Assembly (NCBI RefSeq): GCF_019649055.1
Contig: NW_026570222.1
Span: 3,162,001-3,226,000, forward strand
Direction: 5' to 3'
Source of the DNA: Paramacrobiotus metropolitanus
Lineage: Eukaryota > Tardigrada > Eutardigrada > Parachela > Macrobiotidae
Length of the DNA stretch: 64,000 bases
Shown: positions 23,755-36,932 of the stretch, piece after piece
Numbering within the stretch: the stretch's first letter is position 1
Layout: every line of letters begins with the position of its first letter
Program-made: the position numbers and the translations under genes
Notes under the pieces: model-generated
Seen by the model: only the letters and a program-made list of their open reading frames with translations
The model's database searches: none
What the model was told of the DNA's origin: nothing

Positions 23755-24861
23755 ATGACAACTTCAACTGTGCGCTGCCGGCTGTGGATATACTGCATCC
23801 TGTTTGTTCCGTTGGTACGTGTCGTACATCTGCAGACCACTACCGTTGCTCCGGGAAGCGAGTTTTCCGTTGTTCCAATAAGTTGCGCTGGTCTCAGACA
23901 AGAGCTTATAAAGATCCCGGTTCTACAAGAAGAGACTGGACAGTTCACTTACGTTTATGGGTGTAAGCATTAAGTTTATACAAAGTTGTGTACCTTTCAC
24001 TTTTTGCTCATATTCAAAGGCACAAGTCGGCAAGTGTGCGTAGCTCTTTAATTTGAAAAGGAAAAAGCAGTATTGATCAGTTTTCAAATGTTTGTGATCG
24101 TGTAGGTGATGAAATTCGGTCGGGAAACTGTAAATTTCCCGGCGGAAGCTTAACACTGAAGAAGCCGTGTTCCTTACAATGCTATTGCACGCGAACCATC
24201 ACAGGACGCTATCAAATTGGCGACTGCTATAATACCTGCCGAATGCCACCAGTTGGACAGAAGTGTTTCGTTAACGGAACGTCATCGGATGGATGCTGTC
24301 CGAGTTATTCCAGTTGCAGTATGTTCCAATTTTCGATGATATCAGATACATATATGTGACCTTTCGAGAACTTACTTAGAGCGCAAGAAAATTCTACAAA
24401 CGGAAAAATAGATAGCATGGCAATCACTGATGCGCATAAATTTGTAAATGGATTAAGTAATAGAGAAAGCTGGCGTCAAAATAATATGTATCTAAGATTT
24501 CAGTACTACTAAGTGTGTAAAACTGTGAGCAGTACCCAATATCAACGCACCGTTCGGCACAATCCAACTGGACCGTCCAGTGCCATTTCCTCCCTACAAA
24601 TCGCAGCGATTCCGCTGTATTCCCGGCGATACACTGCCGCTGGAAGCCTGCCTGCTCTTTTTGAAACGGGAAGCACTGCCAAAAATCAAATTTGCCTACG
24701 GTATTTACGCAATCTGCCGATGCATCGCGGAAGACACCTTTGGTTTCACCGTATCGGTGCCAAATATTCCCGACATTCCGGTCCAGCGCTACTTGCTACT
24801 GCAACGCGGCACCGAGATTCTCAAACAGCCAATTAACGCAATTCCGTATACGCCACCGTAA
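23755..24861 (+). CDS. Secreted cysteine-rich protein with a VWC-like module
   Basis: Exons 23755..23962, 24106..24318 and 24533..24861 join in phase to 249 residues. A signal peptide is visible (core LWIYCILFVPLVRVVHL), followed by a Thr-rich stretch (QTTTVAPG). Residues about 70-140 are cysteine-rich: CDEIRSGNCKFPGGS, CSLQCYC, GDCYNTCRMPPVGQKC, then GCCPSYSSC. The C-x-C and CCP spacing is like a von Willebrand factor C or single-VWC module. The last 110 residues (FRCIPGDTLPLEACLLFL...ICRCIAEDTFGFTV) are hydrophobic, with four more cysteines, and match nothing I know. An AATAAA follows the stop directly. Convergent with the SLC16 gene. Likely an extracellular or cuticular protein; function unknown. 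Confidence 0.78.
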
Positions 24862-25235
24862 AATAAACTGGCAATCTTAACGCGAGATCTGGAATGCACA
24901 TTTTGTATTTTTTGTTTCAATTTGTTGATTGTTGCTGTTTCGTTTCCATATTTTATTAGAGCTTATTTGTTTTCGAAATCATACAGAAAAACAAATGAAA
25001 ACCCGAAAGATTCTGAGAGGACAGCAACAACCCCAAACTGAGCTGGAAGGCAGAACTACTTCTGCAATAAACCCACGAGATTTCCCATTCATAAATATTC
25101 AAAAAACAAATAAAAACGGAATTGCTTAAACGGAACGCAACAAACTGGTAACTCGAATAGGAATCACGAAAATAAATACTTTTTCAAAACACAGGTAGAG
25201 AAAAACCAGGCTGGAAGAGATTTCTTTGGCTGATT
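24862..25235. other. Convergent 3' region
   Basis: 374 bp between the stop codons of the secreted-protein and transporter genes; only 3'-UTR sequence expected and nothing else seen. Confidence 0.5.
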
Positions 25236-28200
25236 TTACGCTTCGCCATTGTTGTTGGCTTTGTACCGGACAATTCTCACTGTATGATCCACCTCAGCGG
25301 TCTCCCGACGCACCTTCTGCATTTTTCGCCACATAATGAAGTGCAGCAAGAAGCAAAAGAGCGCCGCCACACCGGACACAATTCCAGAAAAATAAAAGGC
25401 GTTACTAAAACTGAGTGTGCTGTCCGCAATATAACCTGAAACGAAACAAAAATTGCTCAATTAAAATTGCCGTTACATCGAATTTTCTAGAGATACGGCA
25501 CGCAGTACTGTTCCAGCAAACTTGGTACTAAGTAGTATGCGCACTTATCTAAATTTGTATTTATCACTTTACAATACTTGTGAACATTAGTCAACATTTG
25601 CCCCACACTGAACTAGAATACTCGAAGTAGTACTGTGATGAGCATAAACACAAAACGTCGGACTTCGAAAAAGTTATCACAATATGACAAAACATGTTTT
25701 ACCACAAACGATTTGCAACAAAGCGTTAGTCGTAACTCGTAAGCCTAGCGGCCACCCGATAAACCAGCAAATTCTGCAAAGCAGTAATAAATCGCTACAA
25801 TTCCAGGCCGCAAGACGTAAGCTACCTAGATTTTCTTTCCCATTATAACCACTGCACATTCAAGCTTAAATCACTCAGCACCAGCAAATGTGCTAATCAA
25901 TTTAAAGAAGTGTAAAGCACTACAAAAAACAACCGAATCAAAAAGCCTGGAAGTGGGGCTGTTGTATATTATGAAAGCACTACAGGAAATCGCAAACAAC
26001 TTTGTGGTTAGTGGTTATCGCAGGGTAAGTTCGCTTTGCCGGCAAACACCACATCTAAAATTAATCACTGTAACGTTTCAAATTTGAAAAACATCCCACA
26101 AAACAAATAAAATTTAGTTTCCTCTCAATAAAACCGTGATAATTTAATAAACAAAATAATAACAATTTACGTCAAGCAATTTTTGGTGAATTGAGCTTAC
26201 TTCCAAGAGGTGGGAAGCTGAGAAATGCTAATCCCAGAATAAAAACAGAATATCCCCACGCGGCATTAAATCTGTCAGCACCCACAATATCAATGGTAAC
26301 ACCCGGCACCAAGGCGAACTTTGTGCCCCAGGACAATCCCACCCAGCCTGCGACAACGCACACAGCTGGAAAACTCGTGCACCACCCATATGAAGCAATG
26401 GAAACGGCAACCGAGATCGAAAAGATATGCAGCAAGATGAAACGATTGCGAGAGGTAGCGATCTTCGGGTTAGTGCTGACAACAGCGCTCAGTGTTCGTC
26501 CAACGATATTCATTGCACCTACAAAAATAAGGTCCTATATCAGCATTACAAAAATACGTCCATATTTCAACGGAAATAAACGATATCAACAAATTACAAT
26601 GTGCAAGAACCCGTGAACTATAAACAGATTAGATGGAAGTATTTTCGAAAAAGCCCATTGACATTCATTATATATCAGTGACTGAAAAACCGTTTCGATT
26701 AAGTTTTTTTAAGCGTTCAGGCTCTATCATTATAAAAACTGTCCAAATACCGTTGATCGTGAGCAATAAGGGGGCCTGATCTTTTGTTGCATCCGTCACA
26801 TCCAAAGCGTACCGGATACATAGCACCGTAAATATAAAATTCGATCCCATTAAATAAAAATGCAGCAAATGATAATAGAAAGAGGCTTCACGGAATAACG
26901 ATAAATCCAAAAACTGGGCTAATCCGCCACCGGGAATGCGCTTTTGTCTTTTGAAAATCACAGCACCGCAGGGAATGACATTGAGAGCGATGCCAGCATT
27001 AATAAACATCGCGCCGCGCCACGAGTATGTGGCAATTAAATACCGGAAAAGAAAAGGAAATATAAAAATTCCCACACCGTTCCCCGCCGTTACGATAGCT
27101 GTGGCGAAATTCCGCCGGCGTCGAAAATACAACGGCAAAACTCCAAAGGACGGTGAATAACTCAAACCGCCTCCGAATCCTGAAATAAAAAGCTGCCATC
27201 AAAATTTCCATGGCTGAAACAAGTTACGCAAAAAATACGCTGAACATAAAAACGTTCAAAACGAAATTCACAATAGACAGTCCAAGAAATCTCAGATGTT
27301 TTGAGAGATGAAACGACATAAATGATCTTCTGCAAATTATTTTCACGCTCTATTCACGTGTTAAACACTTTTATAGTTTTTGGCAAGGCTTTCATGATAA
27401 AACCGATCGAAGCGATTACCATCTGTCGTGTCAAACAACATACAGCGTTAATTCAAAGCAAAAAGTGGCAAGCCGAAATCTTCCAACAAGCCATAATATT
27501 CAAGAAGTACTTAAGCGCAGCCACATAACACGCATTTTCCGGAAGAATCCTCTTCTCACCTGTCATAAATCCAAAAGTAATAAACATAACCCAGAACTGC
27601 TGGACAAAGGCACTGAGGATGAATCCTGTCGCTGTCACAAGACCGCCACAGATAATCAGAATTCTCGTTCCAAACCGGTTGGCCAGAACGCTGGCAAAAG
27701 GACCTGCGAACATATAGCATGCCGGAATGACGATGCAAACACATTCGACATACAGTACAGTGTTATTAGCATAAGCAATAAGTACTCGTAGTTTTCCCAC
27801 CTGATCCACCTCACACATTAATGCAAACAATTATAAAGTGCACTCGAAGCTGCAACAGCAGCAGTGTGTAAGCAAAAATTTCTAAACTGCAGCGCAAAAC
27901 CTATTTAGCAAAGACTGATTTCAACACCCAAATTACAGATAGACAAAACTAATGAATTTAGCACCGAAAAATTCTCATAACAATATTCCAGAGTCATAAA
28001 AAGGGGATAAAGTTAGTAAATACACAGCTATCAAAATTTTAGAAACCAAATTTCTGCATTTTTAAGTTAATTCTTAATATCGCACTTGTAGCATTAAGAT
28101 ATCCCGTTGCAGGCGTTACTCATGGAGAATTCGTAATTAACACCTCAGTGTTAATATAAATAAACTCACCCGCTGCAAGGACAAGTGCGCAGCTAAGAGA

Positions 28201-28541
28201 TATGAGGAAAGCGGTCTGTGTTTTGCTTTCTTTGAAATAATCAACGAATTCAGCAAAATACACGCCTAAGGAGAAATTCGTGCCAAGGGAAATGATATTG
28301 ACGATGAAGGATGCCACCAGAACGACCCATGCCCAGCCTGCAGAACCAGCAAAAATCAGCTACAATTTAGAAATAACATCAAGCTCAGCACAGCGGAGCC
28401 TGGGTGTGAATTTGCAATTCCAATTTGTCACAAACGACTGAATTTCGGTATCATGCCCGCACCTTCGTCTACATCATCCTCGTCAACATTTCTTCGGCGG
28501 CGTTTCGGCTGGGCGTCCCTAGGATCGTCTTCCGATTCCAT
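25236..28541 (-). CDS. Monocarboxylate transporter, SLC16 family (MFS)
   Basis: Twelve-TM major facilitator of the monocarboxylate transporter family. Six exons close in phase to 445 residues: 28463..28541, 28170..28337, 27560..27703, 26751..27179, 26201..26518 and 25236..25435. After a charged N-terminus (KRRRRNVDEDDVDEG) comes the SLC16 signature, split by an intron, as EGGWAWVVLVASFIVN, fitting the consensus [DE]G[GS][WF][GA]W. Next are GPFASVLANRFGTRILIICGG (loop 2-3), GFGGGLSYSPSFGVLPLYFRRRRNFATAIV (TM4-5, also typical), a long central loop around KRQKRIPGGG, INGAMNIVGRTLSAVV and a final TM with a short basic tail. Substrate (lactate/pyruvate, aromatic amino acids, thyroid hormone or other) cannot be assigned. 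The start is the first ATG before the acidic stretch. Confidence 0.93.
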
Positions 28542-29479
28542 GGCGGCGATATCAAATGTAACAAAATAAGCTTTCAGCAGACTGGCATAAGGACGGAATG
28601 TTTCGAATGCACAACCACACGCAAACAATCAGCTGGCAAGTCTATCACGCCATAGTCAATCATAATGAATTATTACAAGTCCTTCTTTGTAAAAAATTCA
28701 ACTACTGTGCATAAAGGAACATTCAATATTTTAGAAATGAAAGATAAAGTATGGTAAAACTAAAAATCCTACTCTCAGCTGAGCCTGACAAACACATTAA
28801 TTGCAAAAATTCGAAATTCCATTCCGTAGATGGTAAGTGACAGGCTGACAACACTGCTGCGGCATGCGAATTTTTTGCTCTGCCGCTTAAGCACACAAAG
28901 CCGTTCGTTCATCCAGTGTAAAGCGAACTGGAAAGTGCCTGTAAAAATGCCTATCATTCTACAGTAGTACGTACTCTGTATTCGTACTGCCATAAATTCA
29001 GCTTTAATATTAATACATACTAAACTTCTAGCCCCTACATACGATTACATAATAATTATATAAAGTACGTACTGTACAATACTTACTTTGACAGGAAACA
29101 AGTACGTGGTTAATTACTGTGTGGAAAGGATTAATTACGTAATATCAAAATATCAACATCAAACAGTATGTCATTTAAAAAAATTACTTATATTTTTATG
29201 TTGTTCCATGGCTATGCTAATAAATATCATTTCAACCGTTTACCCATTTTAAAATTACTGAACAGCTTGTATTGCAGCCACGGGCGTCTGCAGAATAACA
29301 GAGTTTTTTTTAATCAAATCGCGTAAGTACTAAGTGATCTTCAATAACGGCGCAACTTTGTTCTATAAAACCTCTATCTCCCCACGCGAAGCTACTGCAC
29401 TACAGAATCCAAAAGGGCAAAATATTTTAAGGAAAGACAGGAACGGAATCTTAAATCACAAAGTAAACACTACAAATCT
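28542..29479. other. Intergenic between SLC16 and Sec16
   Basis: 0.94 kb of AT-rich DNA. It holds the SLC16 upstream region and the Sec16 3' end. No further gene seen. Confidence 0.45.
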
Positions 29480-32400
29480 TCAGTATAACGGTGGTAGCTG
29501 ATGTCCAGGCGCAATATCAGCTGATAGTTGGGCCATTTGGGCCGGATACATTTCTTTTCCCGCCTGCTGATTAGAGATTCCATAAACGGGCATTCCAGTC
29601 GACATAACCGGATGCGAATTCGGTATGCCGGTTGAGGATGCAGGGCCAGTAAGGTGAGCAAATTGCGATGCTGAAAAAAAAACATGAAGGTCACTTTCAG
29701 TCCGTAACTCCGTAAGTACCGACAGGAAATACTGCTGTTAAGTACCGAAAAGAATTCACTTAATTGTACTGCTCACTACGTACGATATTCGCCACGACAA
29801 GCTGTTTTCAAAAGAATGTTAACCCTAGCAATAAAAACTGTAGTCTCTCAAAAGCTCTGCGTCAGACCTTGTGAATTCATAGTTGTAGGATAGCTTGCAT
29901 GCCAATAGGGAGCAGGAGCTTGGGAATTCGGTGCCACACTGTACATGGGCGGTGTCGATGTGTGGGAATTATTCAGCGATATATCAGACCATCCATTTTG
30001 TCCTGTTAGCCCCGATCCGCCAGCCGACGTCGGTGTAAACCGGGGTATCCGGCTGGGGCGTTTCCCGGTCCAGTCGGTGCATTAAAAGGCGTCCCGAACG
30101 ATGCGGTCGGTGAAAACATCGGCACAGACCCAGGTCCCGAAACTGCCCCACCCACAGCGGGCGTCGCAGCTGGCGGTGTCCCGGCATCTTGCGACTTCCT
30201 GAACAACCCCGTAAACCGCCCCAACATCCCAGTTTTCTTGCTTTCAGGTGGCGCAGGCGGAGCAGTAGCTGGCGGAGGTCCTTGTACTACTGGTTGCGGC
30301 GGTCTTTGCAAAGCTGACGGTGGCTGGGACGGCAGAGATGAAGGAAACGGTGCGGAATAAGGCGGATAACCGTACGGCGCCGTCTGTTGCTGCGTTGTTG
30401 CTTCTTCATCGCTTTCAGAAGGCACTTCCGGTGCGCTGCCAAAGAATGGTGGCGGTATCGAAGACGGCGGTGCTGCCCATGGCTGGTTAGAATAAGACTG
30501 TGCACTGTGGGAAACATTCGCTCCCCAGTAGTTCGAAGAGTTCTCCACGACAGATTTATCGTGTTCAGCCTGAGCGATTTTATTTGTGGTTAAAGTTTCA
30601 GTCGCTTGTGCGATTCCTTGCTCAGTTGTCCAACCGGAATTTATGTCAGCTGACTGAACGGGGCTATGACGATAATTGGTTTGATCGACATTGTAACTGA
30701 CCGGCTGGTACGCATCCGTTGACACTACAGCTCCTTCTTGTGAGGCATAATACTCCGGATTCCAGTACGCCTGATAGTCGGAAGCGGACAGTTCACCGGG
30801 AGGATATCCTGTTGCATAGTTATAATACTGTGACGTTGTTTGATCGTAGAGGATGTTCTGGTCCGCATGGGCTGCTGACTCCTGCTCGGCATTCTCCCCT
30901 CTGGCGAAATCGCTTTCTACCGAAGCGCCTTCAACATCGCCCTATAGTTCATAATCACGAATTACAATGGTTAACATAAACAAAACTGCAGAAAATAGTT
31001 TAAAGAATCAGTTAATTTTTACCGCAAAGTTTAAGTGGTAATACTGTGATGGATCACCAGTGGGCAGAGTTGGCTGCTGGTCGTCCACAATTTTCTCCTC
31101 AACTTCAGAAAGTTTTGCATTTTCCGTACGGGGTACCGATGTGTCATTCATGATCAGGTAGTTGTCAAATTGTGTCGTTCCGGTACCGCCATTTTGTTCC
31201 ATGGAATATAAGGGAATAAAAGGGGCGCCGCCAGTTGCATCGCTCTCAGAATAAGAACTATCAAACTTAACAGGCGTCCCAGGAGATTCCACTACTGTGG
31301 GTATGAAAGCCGGCTGATGTGAAGAGGCTTCTAGATTACGAGCAGTTTCTTCCTCATCGACAAGCTTCTTCTGGGGTAGGTGGAAAAAACTAAGGTGCTC
31401 TTCATCATCCTCTATAACCTGCTTTTGATCTGTGCGAGCGGACGTCTCGCTGTCATGAGCTGAATCTCGCACAACCCTATCCGTAAAACCAAAAAACGGT
31501 AATCCAGGGGCAACATGAGGTGTAGATTCAGTAGAGAAAAACAGAGGTGGAGCGGTTTGCGGCTGGACTTCGGAGGCCGGTTCTAGTACATGCAACTCTG
31601 CAACAGGCGAATCAGTTGTGAACATAATTCGTTCAGCTTCGTCCCTTCTGGATGACTTTGCTCGCTCCCGCTCACTGATCTCTGCACAAAATTCTTCCTC
31701 CAGCCGCAACTCTTCCAGACGTTCAGCTTCCGCCATCAAAAATTCCTGCTGTTCTGCTAACCGCTGTTCTTCGATCTAAAGAAGATTTTGGTAACCTTCC
31801 ATTTCTTAGGTGGCACCAAATGATTACTTACATCCACCTACGTGTTAACAGTACGTCCTATTGTTAAACAAAGCTTTTTAAGTTGAACCCAGCGTAGATG
31901 AGTAAGCTTTAAAAATACGAGTACATTATATGCACTGATATGCGTTCGAAGTTCACAGAAATTCTTGAATTTTTCGGTAAAAACTAAACACGACAGATTA
32001 AAACCACGCATATGTATCAAAAAATATCTATAAGAGTAGGTGTACCTGAATACGCTGGGCTTCTTCGTAAGCCGCAATTCTGGCGTCTTCCTCATCCCTT
32101 GCACGCTGATCAATTTCGCGCATAATCCGGTCGTTTTGCAGTCTAGCAGCTTCCTCTGTTTTTAGCCGCTCAGCCCGCAAACGTTTTTCTTCCTCTTCGC
32201 GCTGAAGCCGAAGCTGCTCCTGCATCGTGGTTATGGTTTGGTCTGCCATGGCACGAATGCTGGCGACAATCCCCTGTGGGTCGGATCCGAGCAGGTGCCG
32301 ATTGGAAAGAACAGTGGCAAATAAAGTTAGGGTGAGTTCACACTCCGGATTAGTCGTGTTCAAATAATTTTTTCCGATGTACACCATGTACTCTGCCGCT

Positions 32401-35400
32401 ACAGTGTCAAGTTGTCGGTCCAACAAAAACTGCAGATAACTTAGCTGAAACCCGGTAGCCAGCGCATGAACTCCACCAGACTGCAACTTATTGGCCACGT
32501 ATATGAATGCTTCCGTCATGTGAAGCTTATCGATAAAAGCATCAATTCTACCGTCAAACTGTGTGCCGTCAATGTCCGTTCCGATCAGTTTCAGTTCCTT
32601 GCCCGTTCGAATTCTGCTACCCGGACGAGAAAGCAAATACAACACATCCCGTGCAACCGGACGACCACCCGCGCCCATCGTTTCTGCTAGATTTAACAGA
32701 AACTTCGTCTTCACGGTACTAGCTATGAATGCGCCACAACCAATAACCAAAGCCACGTGGGAAGTCCAATTCTTAACACATTCTGCCAATTTTGGACCTC
32801 CCCCGCACATAAGCGCGCACGCAGAATAGATCGGATCCATCGGAGATAAAGTGTGCTCAATATACCGCAAAAATCCAGCCAAGGCCACTTTATTATTCGT
32901 TTTGATCACGGACGGCAAAGACAAAAGCATAAACGCTAAAGGTGTCCGTCCCAATTCCTCCGCCGCCTTACATGCTCGTGGGATAAGCCCTGCTGCCAGA
33001 CTCTTTCTTACTGTTATCAATCGCTTCTCGCCTGGGTAATTTTCAATTAGGGATCCATTCATTAATGACGCAGAGCTCAGCGTTAAACTCGGATCTCTCG
33101 AAGACGTCATTAAGATTTCTGATATCGCAAAGTTTCGCACGCTGTTTCCGTGTCGAATGAGGAGGGACAACAAACTCCATAGTAAACCTTCTTCGCGTTT
33201 ATTCACGTCCAAATATCCTGCTTCGTTCACAGTGTCGCCCATGTAACGGCAGAAAATAACCAGTCTATCATCGGTTACTGCGTTAACGGACAGGTTGTGA
33301 GGGAATTTAATTACATCAGGTCGCATTCGATCTCTCCTGGCGCCAACTGTTTCCAAGTATTTCGTATTATCCAGATTATTTACTTGCACGACATCGGAAT
33401 AGCTGGTTGTCCCGACACTGTGTGGATAAAGGTGTTTGCGCACATCAAATGCACCAGCGACAGTCATGTGGGCAGTCGGAGTGACAGCAGGATAAAAAGT
33501 TGGCTGTGATGGTGGAATGGAATGGAACATATTGGCCTGAGCACCATAATTGTATGGATACATCATTGTGGAATACATCGACGTGGAAAACGATGACTGC
33601 GGCGGCGGCACGACACCGAACGCGCGCAGGATGCGTTCCGAAGGATCAGTGACTGTCCAACTGGTACCCGCACTGTTAACAGTCTCTCCCGATACGTCAC
33701 TGCGAATTTCATCGCGATATGAGGAGGAGCGGTTGTCAGATGGGGAATAACGACGTCCACCGTGATCAGGGTCGTCGTATTCCGACTCGGAGGTACGACT
33801 GGAGTATCGATCATTGTGATGGTCGTTTTCGGAATAGTCTGAATAATCCCCAGACAAATATCTCTTTCGGTTGTCTCTGTAACAATCAAAAAAACTTTTT
33901 AGAACAAGCACTATCCTACGCGTAAGCCCACATACACTGGATCCTTCGAAAAACTGTCCGATCCGTCGTACAGAGAACTTCCACTAACATCTGCGTCTCG
34001 GTGATCCGCAGCTAAGCGGCCGTTTGGGTGTTCATCGTCCGAAGCCCTGTCTGAATACAGCGGGGATAAGGATAACGACAAATCGTGGCTGCGTTTAGAT
34101 TTCGGAGAACTAGTCGAAGGTATAATGTGGGAATGAATGAATGTGGACGATCGCGGATCAGTCGACAGAGCCGGCTCGGCGCTCAGAGAACCAATCGACA
34201 ACCGGCCACTCTGACGGGAGGATGTCATTGAAGGCTGCAAAAAAACAGCAAGAGGAGAGTCAGACTGGTTTTTAATCATATAGGCCTGGAATTGTACTAC
34301 GCTCCATGCACATAGTACCCGATAATCTTTCTAGCGGTTTTCTTTAGCGATCGATGCAGAACTTATTTAGCACTATGGGTGTCACTCACCTCTTGCGAAG
34401 ATTGCGGCTCAGACTGAGTTCCGTCAACTATTCCATCAACCATCTGAGCAACAGACTCCGACAGTAAAACTTCTTCTTCAGTGTTCAGCAGAACGTTGTC
34501 TTCCTGCAAAAGTTAAACAAGTGCAAGATAATGTAGTCTGATGCATGAACTTTTAAGCAAAAACTACAATCATTTTCTGATACGAAAATGCACTCTCATT
34601 GTTACCAAAGTGGCTACCCTTAAGACAAACGAAATCATAAAACACCATCAAAATTAGGTACCCTATTTTCAACTGCTGCCAGCGTGTTTGGTGTTTTGTC
34701 CACATCAACAGGTTCGGCATTCAAAATCGTTCCCTCACTGCCATAGTTTTCATCCCAGCCATCCATATCAAGACCCTGCTGTTGGCTACCTTCAGGGCTG
34801 CCCACATTCATCAGTTCACTATCCCAGTTTCCATCGAAATCATCAGCAGTTGGAATGGCATCCCACGCCGGAGCACTCAGAACAGAAACGGGCGGCGCCA
34901 ACACATTATCATCAACATGTGCCACATTCTCTTTATACCTTAAATTACTTTCCTGTTCTTCTCCCAAGTCTCTCTCCAAAGAATTCATCAAATCTTGACT
35001 GGTCGATTCTGTCATTAAAAAACCGGATATGTGTTTTTTCGATTCTTGGAAAGTATTTTCCGCCATTAATTCCAGTCGATCCCGTTCTATCCGTGCTTCT
35101 TCTGACTGGCGTCTTCGCTCTGCCCGACGAAACAATTCTGCCTGCCGCTCCTGTTCCAGGCGATCCGCTTCCGCCTGCTGCAGTCTCCGCTGCCGCTCCT
35201 CTTCCAGTTTGATAAGCGCGCGCTGTTCGGCCCGCTCTCGTTCTTCTTGCTCTTCGCGTTGGGTACGCTCTTGTTCTTCTTCCAACCGCTTTCGCTCTTC
35301 CTCCTCCTGTTTCCGTTTCTGCTCTTCCCGGTACACTTCTTCGGCTGCTTTTCTTTCTCGCTCCAGCTGGGCCAGCTCTTCCACATGACGCTTCTCTTCT

Positions 35401-36932
35401 TCTTCAGCCTGCCGCCGCTGCTCCTCGCGCATCCGCTCCGCAATACGTCGTTCCTCTTCGATATGCAACCGCTCCCGTTCTTCTGCTTGACGGCGCTGCT
35501 CCAGCTCGACCCGCAACTGCTCCTGATGCAACCGTTCTCTTTCCGCTTCCTTCCGCAAGCGATCCTGCTCAGCGAGGAGCCGTTCTTGACGGAGTCGTTC
35601 CTGTTCAGCCCGTTCCCATTCCATACGGAGCTGCTCTTGCCGTAACCTTTCCTGTTCCTCCTGGCGCAATCTTTCCTGTTCAGCAAGGTGCTCTTGCTCA
35701 ATTCGTTGTTGTTCCACCGCCATTCTTTCCTCATGCTCTTGTCGCAACCTTTCCTGCTGTTTGTGCAGTGCTTGTTGACGCAATTTTTCTTCTTCCTTTT
35801 TTCGCCGACGTTCGTTCTCGGCAGCTTCCACAGCGAGCCGTTCGGCTTCTTCGGCAGCTGCACGTTCTAGCTCCATCTGTCGCCTTTGTTCTTCGGAAGC
35901 TAGCTGGCGCTGTAATTTTTCTTCGTCCTGCCGGCGTTGTAATTCCAGTGCTGCATGCTGCTGTTGCAACATTTCGTGATCGTCCGGTTCAGAATCCACC
36001 ACAACAGCAGTGGTGGTTTCATGGGCATTTTGATTTTGGATTTCCCGAACTGGCGCATGCTCAGCCAATCCAAGATCACTCCAAACATCGGGAGTATCAA
36101 ATTCGAACTGTTGCGAACGGCTGTGGTGGTCGTTATTTGTTTCGTCTTTGAGTATTTCCGGCGCGGAATGCACAACAGTGGGAGCATCACTGTGACGGAT
36201 ATGAATCCACTAAAACATCAATCAAAAATAAATGGAAGGCAGTGCATAAACAGAAACAGACGAAAAACCGGGAAGCTGAAAACCAATAAATATTCGTACG
36301 AAACAAGGTGTAAAATTATTCTGCACGGCTATTTAAGATTTTCCACCAAATATTAAATTTCTCACACACAGTTGCAGTATGAGCTAAAACTTTAAACGTG
36401 GCTACATTTACAGTGACTGACACTAACAGTCTAACACCAAACACTCAATTACTGATACAAAACAAGAAAATCGGAGAAAAACATGCTTACTTCTGTGTCG
36501 GATGCGGACGGAGCAACACTTTCCCTGGATATGGAAGGAGTCACATTTACACCGTTCTGCAACAACATAAAACTGCAAACTGCAGCAAACACGGAGAGAT
36601 TTACTCTATCCACTGTAGTACTGCAGTGGAGACCGCACCTGTGGAGTGGCACTGCCTGTGGCAGTTCGCGCAGAACGAACATTGGCAGGGCCTTTTTTGG
36701 CTAGTCGCGGCGCGCTCTTTGAGCTTCCGGATGGCTTGGTCTTCGGACTGGGTCGAGAACTGTTGGAAGTATCCCAGTTGCTACTCCATTCGTCGCCCCA
36801 GCTGGGTTCCTCTGCGCCAGGAGACGCGACGACTTCCACGCGACTCGACGAGCGCGAGGGCTGCTGGGATTTCCCAGGGACCACTGTGACAGGCTCTTCC
36901 CACTCGGTATTCCAATCATTCCATTCTGTCAT
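29480..36932 (-). CDS. SEC16A: Sec16, COPII scaffold of ER exit sites (one-base frame break)
   Basis: Large scaffold that organises COPII budding at ER exit sites. Nine exons give about 2056 residues: 36639..36932, 36491..36556, 34662..36209, 34390..34503, 33936..34234, 32046..33876, 31023..31775, 29868..30941 and 29480..29670. The N-terminus is rich in W-D/N motifs (MTEWNDWNTEW, WGDEWSSNWD). Residues about 200-510 form an extremely Glu/Arg/Gln-rich charged helix or coiled coil, unusual for Sec16. The central conserved domain (about 960-1325) has VIKFPHNL, EGLLWSLLSLLIRHG, AFMLLSLPSV and FQLSYLQFLLDRQLD. A second coiled coil lies near 1330-1440, then Pro/Gln-rich sequence with KKTGMLGRFTGLFRK near the end, as in other Sec16 proteins. 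Exon 29868..30941 is one base short: the frame moves at the G4 run 30055..30058, after which RIPRFTPTSAGG continues to the final exon. Confidence 0.9.

Noticed and set aside
34688-35870. Several long plus-strand and alternative minus-strand frames with Leu/Phe- or Ser/Arg-rich products
   Set aside because: They are shadows of the repetitive coiled-coil exon of Sec16; only the 512-codon minus frame is in phase with both neighbouring exons.
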